Of a DNA stretch of 64,000 nucleotides, positions 25,782-33,726 are shown piece after piece. The stretch is from an uncultured Lachnospiraceae bacterium. Lineage in GTDB: Bacteria > Bacillota > Clostridia > Lachnospirales > Lachnospiraceae. The translations under genes were made by a program, and so were the position numbers. Numbering within the stretch: position 1 is the first letter of the stretch; every line of letters begins with the position of its first letter. Under the pieces are notes generated by a model. It saw nothing but the letters and a program-made list of their open reading frames with translations. It did not search any database and was not told the DNA's origin. The stretch is from NCBI GenBank assembly GCA_910584205.1, contig CAJUAA010000016.1:1-64000 (forward strand), in the 5' to 3' direction.

Positions 25782-27584
25782 CTAATTCCGCTGTTCTGCA
25801 ATCTGATCCGCCAGATCGCTCAGATACAGAAACCGTTCCATCTTTTCCTCCAGAAGGGCCTCCAGCCCTTCCTTTTCCCCGGTCAGCTCATTCAAACGGA
25901 CAAAATCCGTCGCCGCCAGTTCGATCTGCTTCTCAAGCCCGGCGATCCTTGTCTCGATCTCTGCGATCTCTTCTTCAATACTGTCGTAATCCTTCTGCTC
26001 CTGCCAGGTAAATTTCAGCTTTACGGTCTTTTTCTTCGTTGTTTTTTCTACATCTGAAAGCTGTTTCCTTTCCGGCCGGGCAGAGAGCTCTTCTCTTTCC
26101 CCGCGGGCTTCCAGATAGTCGGAGTATCCTCCTTCGTACTGCCGCAGCCGCCCTCCCTCTTCAAAAGCAAACAGCCTCTCTGCGGTCCGGTCCAGAAAAT
26201 ACCGGTCGTGGGAAACCATGATCAGAATGCCCGGAAAGCGGTCCAGATAGTCTTCCAGAATCGCCAGCGTCTGGATGTCCAGATCATTGGTGGGCTCATC
26301 CAGAATCAGGATGTTGGGCGCCTCCATAAGCACCTTCAACAGATACAGCCGCCGCTTCTCCCCGCCTGACAGTTTCCCGATCCGCGAATACTGCAGGGCG
26401 CCGTCAAACAGAAAGCGTTCCAGCATCATGGAAGCCGATACGCTTCCGTCTTCTGTCCGCACATACTCCGCCGTATCCCGGATATAGTCGATCACTCTCT
26501 GCTCCGGGTCCAGATATTCATTTTCCTGAGAAAAATATCCGATCTTCACCGTAGAACCCATAACCACCTGGCCCCGGTCCGGTTCCTCCAGTCCCATAAT
26601 CAGCTTCATCAGCGTCGTCTTCCCGCAGCCGTTGGGGCCCACGATCCCGATCCGGTCTTTTTTCCGGAACGCATAGCTGAATCCGTCGATCAGCGGTTCT
26701 TCTCCGTAACCTTTGGTAAGTTCCACAAGCTCCAGCGTTTTCTTCCCCAGACGGGAGGATACCGTGTTCACTTCCACCTTCCCATCCTTCGCAGGAGCCT
26801 TTGTGATTTCCTTCAGATCCTCATACCGCTGGATATGCGCCTTCTGCTTGGTAGATCTGGCCCTTGCGCCCCGGCGCATCCATTCCAGTTCCTTCCGCAG
26901 AATGTTCCGGTTCTTCCGATAGGTGGCAAGCTCCATGTCCTCCCTCGCCGCCTTGGCTTCCAGAAAGCCCGTGAAACCCGTCTGGTATTCGTACAGCTTT
27001 CCTTTGTCGATCTCCACGATCCGGCTGCACACCCGGTCCAGAAAATACCGGTCGTGGGTCACCATGACCAGAGCCCCTTTTCTCTGAATCAGCATCTGTT
27101 CCAGCCACAGTACCATATCACTGTTCAGATGGTTCGTAGGCTCGTCCAGAAGCAGGATATCACAGGGCGCCACCAGCGCAGCCGCCAGCGCCACCATCTT
27201 CTTCTGGCCTCCCGACAGATGGTCGATCACTTCGTTTTCATCCGGAAAGCCCATCAGGTTCAGGATCGCCCGGCTGTCCCCGGCAATGCTCCACTCGTTG
27301 TCCTCTGTCCGGTTTGCCTTTACCACATAGCCGCAGATCGTCATTCCTTCCGGAAATACCGGTTCCTGGGGCAGATAGCGGACATACACCTGATTTCCCC
27401 TGACCACCTCTCCTTCGTCCGGCTGCTCCAGGCCCGCCAGAATCCGGAGCAGCGTGGATTTGCCGGTTCCGTTGATCCCCACGATGCCCGTCTTGTCCCG
27501 GTCGTCAACACCCAAGTCCACATGGTCGAAAAGCGTCCGTTCCGTAAAATTCTTTGTGATCCCTTTTGCCGTCAGTAAATTCAT
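25782..27584 (-). CDS. ABC-F family ATPase (Uup/YfmR type)
   Basis: 600 residues with two ABC domains and no membrane segment. First domain: GINGTGKST, LSGGQKKMVALA, LLLDEPTNHL. Linker: about residues 220-280, charged (RKELEWMRRGARARSTKQKA). Second domain: GPNGCGKTT, LSGGEKRRLYLL, ILDEPTNDLD. The C-terminal coiled coil (about 530-600) is the Uup-type DNA/RNA-binding extension. These proteins act on the ribosomal E site to relieve stalling. GGAGAGAAC precedes the ATG. A resistance role is unlikely because the linker lacks a long extended tip, but cannot be excluded. Confidence 0.9.
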   Translation of the reverse strand: MNLLTAKGITKNFTERTLFDHVDLGVDDRDKTGIVGINGTGKSTLLRILAGLEQPDEGEVVRGNQVYVRYLPQEPVFPEGMTICGYVVKANRTEDNEWSIAGDSRAILNLMGFPDENEVIDHLSGGQKKMVALAAALVAPCDILLLDEPTNHLNSDMVLWLEQMLIQRKGALVMVTHDRYFLDRVCSRIVEIDKGKLYEYQTGFTGFLEAKAAREDMELATYRKNRNILRKELEWMRRGARARSTKQKAHIQRYEDLKEITKAPAKDGKVEVNTVSSRLGKKTLELVELTKGYGEEPLIDGFSYAFRKKDRIGIVGPNGCGKTTLMKLIMGLEEPDRGQVVMGSTVKIGYFSQENEYLDPEQRVIDYIRDTAEYVRTEDGSVSASMMLERFLFDGALQYSRIGKLSGGEKRRLYLLKVLMEAPNILILDEPTNDLDIQTLAILEDYLDRFPGILIMVSHDRYFLDRTAERLFAFEEGGRLRQYEGGYSDYLEARGEREELSARPERKQLSDVEKTTKKKTVKLKFTWQEQKDYDSIEEEIAEIETRIAGLEKQIELAATDFVRLNELTGEKEGLEALLEEKMERFLYLSDLADQIAEQRN

Positions 27585-27604
27585 ATCGTTCTCTCCACGG
27601 AGCC

Positions 27605-30373
27605 TTACTCCTGAAAATCCACCTCTCTGAGCAGATGGTTTCCGAATTCATCCACACTCTTTTTCGTCACCCGCTCAAAGAGATGGCGGATGCTTCCTTT
27701 CTCAGCCCGCTCGATGGCGCCGTCGATCAGCTCCTTGACCTCCGCCACCGTCACCAGATGGTCGTTGGTCTGCCGGCTTCCGATCCGGTCATACAGCGCC
27801 AGAATCCCGAACTCGTCAAAGCCGTAGCCCTGCTCCAGCGCATAGGATTTTCCAAACGCCACAAGCTCGTCGTTCGTAAACACCGGGATATCGATGGTAT
27901 GGTCAAATTTCGATGCAAAATTGCTGTTCCTGCGGAAAAGCTTCTGGATCTCCTCTGTGGAATCCTCCAGGATAAAGAGAAGCCCTCCGGTATCCGACTC
28001 CATGGCAAGGCTCAGAGCCATCATCGTGGCATCCGAAAGCCCGCCCGCGCTCTCGATGATCAGAGCGCCGCCCTTCAGCCTGCTGACCACATCATAGATA
28101 TCTTTCGTGTTCAGCTTCTGTCCGCTGATCTTCGCCATCTTCCTGCCTGATATCTGATCCTGCCGCTGAAGCGCTTTCACAATGTCGATGGCCAGCGTGG
28201 TCTTTCCGTTGCCCCTCTCCCCGGTAATCGTCAGATTTCCTTTGGAGGAATTCGTCTGCCCTCTCTGGGCATTTCCTTTAAACAGCACGGAAAGCTGCTC
28301 GCTCATGCCCTTTACACAGGTAAAATAAGCAAAAAGCCTTGCCTGCTCCCGGGTCAGATGCCCGGCGTTCACCGCCTTTTCCGATTCTTTCGACGCCAGA
28401 GAACGGCCCAGATCCTGAATCATATTTCCGGACCTGCCGTCCTCTGGAAGATCGTCCAGTTCCACCGCCGGCAGCTCCTCCTCTGAAGCGTCCAGTTCGT
28501 CCAGAGAAAACTCTTCTTCCTCTTTCATGTCCTCTGCCTCATCCGTCTCCGGCGACGGCGGCAGTTCTTCTTTGGCCTCTCCGGAAATATTTTTCAGATA
28601 CCGTTCTTCATCCAGCTCGTCCAGGATCTGCTGCACGTCCTCCGGGATCAGTTCCGAGATCCCCTGGATGACCTTCATCAGCTCCTCAGTCTCCTGCTTC
28701 ACCTGCTCCCTGCGCTTCTGTTCCTCTCTGGCGCCGGCCTGCAGCATCGCCTCGGTCTTCACTTTTGTGTTTTCCCATTCGTTCAGGATCTCGTCGATGA
28801 CTTCCTGGCCCGTATACTGCTTTTTCTCCGGGTCTTCCAGTCTATCCGGATCGTCCGGGAATTCCGGCTCCGGCTGTGCTTCCGGCTCCGGCCGGCCGGC
28901 CTTCTGATCTGCGTCGTCTTCGAAATCTTCCGGCTCCGGAAATGCTTCCAGAATCGGAAGTTCGATGACGACATTTTTCCGTTCGCTCTGTTTCGGCTCC
29001 TCTGCAGCCGCTTCCGCAGGTTCGGCGGGCGCTTCCACCGATTCAGCGGAGGTCTCCGGTTCGGCGAATACTTCCGCTTCGCCCTCCAACCCAAGCTCCG
29101 GCAGTTCGATCGTCTTGTCTTCCTTCAGATCCTCCTCTATCGCCGGCTCCTCCGGCTCGACAGATTCATTCGGCTCGTCTTCCAAGCCAAGTTCCGGCAG
29201 TTCGATCGTCTTGTCTTCCTTCAGGTCCTCTTCTATCGCCGGCTCCTCCGGCTCGACAGATTCATTCGGCTCGTCTTCCAGGCCAAGTTCCGGCAGCTCG
29301 ATTGTCTTGTCTTCCTTCAGGTCCTCTTCTATCGCCGGCTCCTCCGCTTCGGCGAATACTTCCGCTTCGCCCTCCAACCCAAGCTCCGGCAGTTCGATCG
29401 TCTTGTCTTCCTTCAAGTCCTCCTCTATCGTCGGCTCCTCCGCTTCGGCGAATACTTCCGCTTCGCCTTCAAGACCCAGTTCCGGCAGCTCGATCGTCTT
29501 ATCCTCTTTCAGATCTTCTTTCGCAGACGGCTCTTCTGCAGCCGGCTTCTCTGGTTCAGCAAACGCTTCCTCCGGTTCAGCGAATTCCGCCGCTTCGTCC
29601 TCAAGGCCCAGTTCCGGCAGTTCAATCGTCTTGTCCTCCTTCAGAAGCTCGTCCAGATTTTCCGCCAGTTCCGCCTGCAGGTTGACCGTGCTGAAGCGGT
29701 CCGTATTAAATTCCATCACTGCAGGTTCTTCAAAATCATCTTCATTTACCGGGGAAGCCGTGCCGGACCGATAGATATATTTCTCCTGCTGCGCAGCGGA
29801 TAACGGCTCGTATTTCTGCTTCAGCTCCAGCGCCTTCGTCACATATTCTCCCTCGCTGAACCAGAGGATCAGTTCGTCGCACTCACGGACGCACTCGTCC
29901 CCCATACCCGCCTCGTCATAGAGCATGGCAAGCTCATAGGCCCACTTTTCCTGGTATTCATGGGTCTTGTATTCTGCCAGTATCCGGATCTGGTCCTCCA
30001 CGCTGGATCCCCGCTCCCGATAAATCTGATATTTCAAAATGTAACGGCTCTGGTCGTGGGGGGCCGCCTTGACAAATTCTCTGTACAGGGAGATCGCCTC
30101 TTCAAAATTATGCATCTTCGTGCAGACCTCGGTCATCCGGTACAGCAGCATACGCCCTACCGGTGCACGGTCATAGGCAATATCCAGGATCTCCATGCAT
30201 TCCCCGTAGCGTTCGGTCTGCTCATAAATCTCGCTGACAATATACAGCATATTCAGATTCTTCACGCGCCGCCAGTCGATGGTGTCCGCGATCTTCGCCG
30301 CTGTCTTGTAGTCCTTTTTCTTTACTAATTTCTCTATCTGCTCCGCTTTCAGACGGTATTCGTACTTATCCAA
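27605..30373 (-). CDS. TPR protein with tandem acidic repeats and a CbxX/EccA-like AAA domain
   Basis: 922 residues. Residues 1-200 form TPR-like helical repeats. Residues 245-430 carry six copies of KEDKTIELPELGLE spaced 32 residues apart (44 after the first), with a degenerate seventh (KNVVIELPILEAFPE). An acidic coiled-coil stretch (about 520-600) follows. From about 715 comes an AAA domain: TITGERGNGKTTLA (Walker A), ALIIESAGGL in place of the usual DE Walker B, and FASKFDHTIDIPVFTNDEL as in CbxX/CfqX and EccA. The start is TTG at 30373 with GAGG upstream, because an in-frame TGA lies three codons before it. Cytoplasmic; a scaffold or remodelling role is inferred. Function unknown. Confidence 0.8.
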   Translation of the reverse strand: MDKYEYRLKAEQIEKLVKKKDYKTAAKIADTIDWRRVKNLNMLYIVSEIYEQTERYGECMEILDIAYDRAPVGRMLLYRMTEVCTKMHNFEEAISLYREFVKAAPHDQSRYILKYQIYRERGSSVEDQIRILAEYKTHEYQEKWAYELAMLYDEAGMGDECVRECDELILWFSEGEYVTKALELKQKYEPLSAAQQEKYIYRSGTASPVNEDDFEEPAVMEFNTDRFSTVNLQAELAENLDELLKEDKTIELPELGLEDEAAEFAEPEEAFAEPEKPAAEEPSAKEDLKEDKTIELPELGLEGEAEVFAEAEEPTIEEDLKEDKTIELPELGLEGEAEVFAEAEEPAIEEDLKEDKTIELPELGLEDEPNESVEPEEPAIEEDLKEDKTIELPELGLEDEPNESVEPEEPAIEEDLKEDKTIELPELGLEGEAEVFAEPETSAESVEAPAEPAEAAAEEPKQSERKNVVIELPILEAFPEPEDFEDDADQKAGRPEPEAQPEPEFPDDPDRLEDPEKKQYTGQEVIDEILNEWENTKVKTEAMLQAGAREEQKRREQVKQETEELMKVIQGISELIPEDVQQILDELDEERYLKNISGEAKEELPPSPETDEAEDMKEEEEFSLDELDASEEELPAVELDDLPEDGRSGNMIQDLGRSLASKESEKAVNAGHLTREQARLFAYFTCVKGMSEQLSVLFKGNAQRGQTNSSKGNLTITGERGNGKTTLAIDIVKALQRQDQISGRKMAKISGQKLNTKDIYDVVSRLKGGALIIESAGGLSDATMMALSLAMESDTGGLLFILEDSTEEIQKLFRRNSNFASKFDHTIDIPVFTNDELVAFGKSYALEQGYGFDEFGILALYDRIGSRQTNDHLVTVAEVKELIDGAIERAEKGSIRHLFERVTKKSVDEFGNHLLREVDFQE
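29084..29641 (-). repeat. Six in-frame coding repeats, mostly 96-base units
   Basis: Six copies of a unit coding for KEDKTIELPELGLE plus an 18-residue Glu/Ala-rich spacer. Units four and five are almost identical at DNA level, as are two and three, which points to recent duplication. The first spacer is longer (30 residues). Confidence 0.9.
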
Positions 30374-30411
30374 TGGATCTCATCCTCATTTCCCTGTGCT
30401 TCCATGTCCCT

Positions 30412-31272
30412 TTATACTTCCACTGTTTTCGTGCAGGCTACTGCCAGCGCCCCGTCTCCGATATGGCAGGCCACGCTCAGAGACAGTTCGTCCACCAGCA
30501 TCACCGGATATCCCGGGAACTCCGCCTGGATCTCCTTCTTGAATTCCAGCGCCGCCGTCTCATTGTTCGTATGGGCAACGTCGATCCTCATGCTGCATCC
30601 TGCAAAGCGTTTCTCCAGATCGTTCCGGATCGCATCCAGCATGACCCGTTTCGCCGCGCTCATGGTACGGACTTTGGAAAATGCGTCCAGCTTTTCACCC
30701 TGGATCTGCAGCACCGGTTTCAGCCGGAGCATTGTCCCGAGCGCCGCGGCAGCCGGTGTGATCCTGCCGCCCTTTTTCAGATATTTCAACGTGGTCAGCG
30801 TAATATAAATGCTGGCTTTTAACGCCTCCTCTTCAAGGACCGCACGGATTTCCGCCGCACTCTTTCCCGCCTCTGCCAGATTCTGCGCATCCAGAACGGA
30901 GGACACCTGCGTGATGGAGATCCGCTGGTTATTCACCACCTCCACCTTCCCGTCATAATCCTCCGCCAGCATCCTGGCGGTCTGGCAGCTTCCGCTTAAA
31001 CCGCTGGACATGGGAATATGGACGATCTCGTCATACTCCTTCAGAAGGCGGTCCCAAAGCGCCATGACGGATTCCGGCGAGGGCTGCGAAGTGGATACGT
31101 CCGCATCCTTTGCCAGATATTCATAAAATTCTTTCGGAAACAGATCAATCCCGTCCAGGTATTCCTTCCCGTCGATCAGAAAAGGCATGGGAAGTACATG
31201 GATTCCCATCTCCTCCGCCTTTTTCTGACTGATCCCGCTGTTGCTGTCTGTAACGATCGCTATCCTGCTCAT
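30412..31272 (-). CDS. DegV family fatty-acid-binding protein
   Basis: 286 residues. IAIVTDSNSGISQKKAEE at the N-terminus, VSTSQPSPESVMALWDRLL and HIPMSSGLSGSCQTA are the standard DegV motifs for binding the fatty-acid carboxylate, and LTTLKYLKKGGRI closes the pocket. The family (FakB-like) presents fatty acids to the kinase FakA for phosphorylation; no fakA is in the window. GGGAG precedes the ATG. It lies 38 bases upstream of the TPR/AAA gene on the same strand and may share its transcript. Confidence 0.92.
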   Translation of the reverse strand: MSRIAIVTDSNSGISQKKAEEMGIHVLPMPFLIDGKEYLDGIDLFPKEFYEYLAKDADVSTSQPSPESVMALWDRLLKEYDEIVHIPMSSGLSGSCQTARMLAEDYDGKVEVVNNQRISITQVSSVLDAQNLAEAGKSAAEIRAVLEEEALKASIYITLTTLKYLKKGGRITPAAAALGTMLRLKPVLQIQGEKLDAFSKVRTMSAAKRVMLDAIRNDLEKRFAGCSMRIDVAHTNNETAALEFKKEIQAEFPGYPVMLVDELSLSVACHIGDGALAVACTKTVEV

Positions 31273-31397
31273 ATAATACTCCCATCTTTTTTCCTGTCAT
31301 TAGATTTCCATATTTGCATCGCTCACTCTGGTCGGATGGCATCCGCTGTGCCATACTCCGTCTCATTATAGCAAAACACATTCCGAAAAACAAGAAT

Positions 31398-31425
31398 AGC
31401 AGAAACCTTTTTACTGGTTTCTGCT
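31398..31425 (-). terminator. Terminator downstream of tRNA-Glu
   Basis: AGCAGAAACC and GGTTTCTGCT form a perfect ten-base stem around an eight-base loop, followed on the minus strand by ATTCTTGTTTTTC. It lies 12 bases after the tRNA 3' end. Confidence 0.8.
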
Positions 31426-31436
31426 ATCTCTTTGCG

Positions 31437-31508
31437 CAGTAGATAGGGGAATCGAACCCCTGTTTCCGCCGTGAGAGGGCGGCGTCTTAACCCCTTGACC
31501 AATCTACC
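31437..31508 (-). tRNA. tRNA-Glu (anticodon CTC)
   Basis: A 72-base cloverleaf on the minus strand: acceptor GGTAGAT/ATCTACT, D stem GTC/GAC, anticodon stem CCGCC/GGCGG with loop CTCTCAC (anticodon CTC, reading GAG), and T arm AGGGG-TTCGATT-CCCCT. No CCA is encoded. A terminator follows directly. Confidence 0.93.
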
Positions 31509-31635
31509 ATATTTGTGTCTGTCCTGCCGACTTGCTTACTATATCATATGTTTTTTCAAAATGCAAGTCTTTTTTTTATTTTTTTACATATTTTTTTCCC
31601 GATCCGCAGACACTGTGAAAAAGGAGTGAGCAATC

Positions 31636-31992
31636 ATGGATTATCTCAATGCATTCTGGGTGGGCGGGCTCATCTGCGCTCTGGTGCAGATCCTGATGGA
31701 AAAGACCAAACTCATGCCCGGACGGATCATGGTTCTTCTGGTATGCAGCGGCGCCGTGCTGGGCGCCGTGGGGCTGTATGGACCCTTTCAGGAATATGCG
31801 GGTGCGGGCGCCAGCGTCCCTCTCCTGGGCTTTGGCAACACCTTATGGAAAGGAATCCAGGAGGCCGTGGATACGGACGGGTTCCTCGGCATCTTCAAAG
31901 GAGGCTTCACCGCCAGCGCCGCGGGTATCTGCGCCGCACTGGTGTTCGGATACCTGGCAAGCCTGGTGTTCGATTCCCGGATGAAGAAATAA
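31636..31992 (+). CDS. spoVAE: Stage V sporulation protein AE
   Basis: 118 residues, hydrophobic, with three or four membrane segments. The sequence (MDYLNAFWVGGLICALVQ, GRIMVLLVCSGAVLG, GGFTASAAGICAALVFGYL) matches SpoVAE, part of the SpoVA channel that moves dipicolinic acid through the inner forespore membrane. AAGGAGTGAG precedes the ATG. It stands alone here: spoVAC and spoVAD, its usual operon partners, are not adjacent, and a strong terminator follows. Confidence 0.88.
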   Translation: MDYLNAFWVGGLICALVQILMEKTKLMPGRIMVLLVCSGAVLGAVGLYGPFQEYAGAGASVPLLGFGNTLWKGIQEAVDTDGFLGIFKGGFTASAAGICAALVFGYLASLVFDSRMKK

Positions 31993-32009
31993 CCGCTCTT
32001 TCAGAAAAA

Positions 32010-32046
32010 CCCTGCCCCGCTGCCGGTATCTGGCAGCGGGGCAGGG
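32010..32046 (+). terminator. Strong intrinsic terminator after spoVAE
   Basis: CCCTGCCCCGCTGCC and GGCAGCGGGGCAGGG form a perfect 15-base stem around GGTATCT-type loop bases, followed by TTCTGTTCC. Confidence 0.8.
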
Positions 32047-32125
32047 TTCTGTTCCATTATAGGAAAGCTCGCTGATGCCCGCGCAGGTCATCAACTTCCG
32101 CTTCGCTCCAGTTGGTGACATTATG

Positions 32126-32614
32126 TCATGCGTTGACTGTGGGAAAGATCCGCCGATACCGCGTCAGCGCGCTCAGCAGTACATTTCCCAGCACACCGAC
32201 GGCGATCACCTCGCCGATCCCCACCGTCAGCATCAGGAACGGAATCGGAAGCGGCACCCCGTATCCGTACCGCAGGACATACGGCACGATCAGCGTATTG
32301 GAGATGATCGGCGGAAGCAGTACGAGAAACCGGTTGAAGCGCAGACGGTACGAACCGATGGCTCCGATCAGAGTCGCCGCGCTTCCAAGCACCACATCCA
32401 GCAGGATGGAGCCGCCCATCAGGTTGGCGATGAGGCATCCGACAAACAGCCCCGGTATGGCTGCCGGCGTGAAAAAGGGCAGGATCACCAGCGCTTCCGC
32501 CACGCGCACCTGGATTTCCCCGTAGCTGATGGGGGCAAATACGGCGCAGAGCACCACGTAAACCGCAGCGATCATGGCCGCCTGTGTGAGAAACGTTACC
32601 TTGTTTTCTTTCAT
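32126..32614 (-). CDS. queT: QueT family queuosine-precursor transporter (ECF S component)
   Basis: 162 residues with five or six membrane segments. ALCAVFAPISYGEIQVRVAEAL (here as its core PISYGEIQVRVAEA), LPFFTPAAIPGLFVGC and ANLMGG are the QueT signatures. As the substrate-binding subunit of an energy-coupling-factor transporter it should import preQ1 or a related 7-deazaguanine. The ECF ATPases and T subunit are elsewhere. Regulation fits: a preQ1-type leader and a TTGACA/TATAAT promoter lie immediately upstream, and the ribosome site is part of the leader. Confidence 0.9.
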   Translation of the reverse strand: MKENKVTFLTQAAMIAAVYVVLCAVFAPISYGEIQVRVAEALVILPFFTPAAIPGLFVGCLIANLMGGSILLDVVLGSAATLIGAIGSYRLRFNRFLVLLPPIISNTLIVPYVLRYGYGVPLPIPFLMLTVGIGEVIAVGVLGNVLLSALTRYRRIFPTVNA

Positions 32615-32621
32615 ATTCTGT

Positions 32622-32671
32622 TTTCTCCTTTAGTTTTGTTTTACGTCAGGAAGGTCTCGAACTGACGTTGT
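32622..32671 (-). promoter_or_regulatory. Candidate preQ1-I riboswitch
   Basis: On the minus strand ACGTCAG/CTGACGT forms P1 with loop TTCGAGACCTTC, followed by an A-rich tail AAAACAAAACTAAAGGAG. The GTTC...ACC loop and the A-rich tail ending in CTAA match the preQ1-I plan. The loop CCTT can pair with AAGG of the ribosome site, which gives translational control of queT. Confidence 0.7.
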
Positions 32672-32714
32672 ATTTTTGGAAAACCCTTGATTTTATGGGC
32701 TTTTCCGAAACTTT

Positions 32715-32742
32715 ATTATAAAGGAAAAACAGAAAATGTCAA
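32715..32742 (-). promoter_or_regulatory. queT promoter
   Basis: TTGACA (complement of 32737-32742), 16-base spacer, TATAAT (complement of 32715-32720). A hairpin GGAAAAGCCC/GGGTTTTCC (32678-32706) lies between it and the riboswitch. Confidence 0.8.
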
Positions 32743-32991
32743 GCCCTGGATCAACTTTTGACTCAACTCCTTAATTATTTGATAAACTGCACAGTAAATT
32801 CATACCATTCCACTTACAGGACAAATTCTGCTTTCTTTTCAGTTTCAGCCTTTTTACGCCTGCCATTCTGCAATCTGGCGTTTTTTTCAGATATTCTTAA
32901 GAATTCTTCGGTTTTTCTGCTATTGTTTTCAAAAATTACATATGCTATCATTAGCAAAGATTCAAGAAAGAAGATTCAGGAGGAAACCATA

Positions 32992-33726
32992 ATGTCAGGT
33001 AAGATCAGGACATTTTTAAAGGAATATCCCCATGCGTGGGCCATTCTGTATTTTGCGGTCTATATTCCGTGGTTCATCTGGCTGGAGAGCCGTGCCAGCC
33101 TGCCCTACCATGTGATCCATTTTCCGCTGGACGACTACATTCCATTTTGTGAATATTTTGTCATTCCGTATTTTCTCTGGTTTGTCTATATTGCGGCCGT
33201 CTTCACCTGGCTGTTCTTCAAGGACCGGAACAATTTTTACCGTTACATCCTGTTCCTGTATACGGGCATGACGCTGTTTCTCGTGGTGTCCACTTTCTAC
33301 CCCAACGGGCATCTGCTCCGTCCGGCGGAATTTGAGCGAGACAACCTGTTTATACGGATGGTATGTTTTTTATACTGGGCGGACACGTCCACCAACATCC
33401 TTCCCAGTATCCATGTGTTCAACTCCATCGCCGCCCACGCGGCGGTCATGCACCATTCACAGCTTGGGCATAACAAATGGACAGTCCGATGTTCACGCCT
33501 CCTGTGCGTATCCATCATCCTGTCCACCATGTTTTTAAAACAGCATTCCTGTGTGGATGTGATCCTGGGAATCGCCCTTGCCGCCTGCCTAAACCAGATG
33601 GTCTATGAGTCCGACTTCCTAGTTAAAGCCCATAACTTTGTTGGCAAGCTTGTAGGCGATCACCGATACCTTTCGCCCGCCTTTTCCCGGAAGATTCATG
33701 GCCCGGCCAAAGATGCCGAAATATAA
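32992..33726 (+). CDS. PAP2 superfamily membrane phosphatase
   Basis: 244 residues from ATG 32992 (CAGGAGG upstream); the frame is open further upstream but without a ribosome site. Five or six membrane helices. LPSIHVFNSIAAHAA supplies the PSxH motif and LKQHSCVDVILG the SxxHxxxD-like catalytic His/Asp of PAP2 enzymes. It probably dephosphorylates a lipid or inositol phosphate at the membrane. The last 108 bases overlap, in opposite orientation, the end of the GT2 gene. Confidence 0.82.
   Translation: MSGKIRTFLKEYPHAWAILYFAVYIPWFIWLESRASLPYHVIHFPLDDYIPFCEYFVIPYFLWFVYIAAVFTWLFFKDRNNFYRYILFLYTGMTLFLVVSTFYPNGHLLRPAEFERDNLFIRMVCFLYWADTSTNILPSIHVFNSIAAHAAVMHHSQLGHNKWTVRCSRLLCVSIILSTMFLKQHSCVDVILGIALAACLNQMVYESDFLVKAHNFVGKLVGDHRYLSPAFSRKIHGPAKDAEI

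Noticed and set aside
25782..27584. ABC-F gene as an antibiotic-resistance determinant
   Set aside because: It has the C-terminal coiled coil of housekeeping Uup/YfmR types and no resistance-type leader.
29084..29641. Regular repeats that could suggest a CRISPR array
   Set aside because: Units are in frame in a long gene, the spacers are repeated too, and there are no cas genes.
28965..29774. 269-codon Ser/Gly-rich frame on the plus strand
   Set aside because: It is the antisense reading of the coding repeats in the TPR-AAA gene; the apparent repeats are a mirror image.
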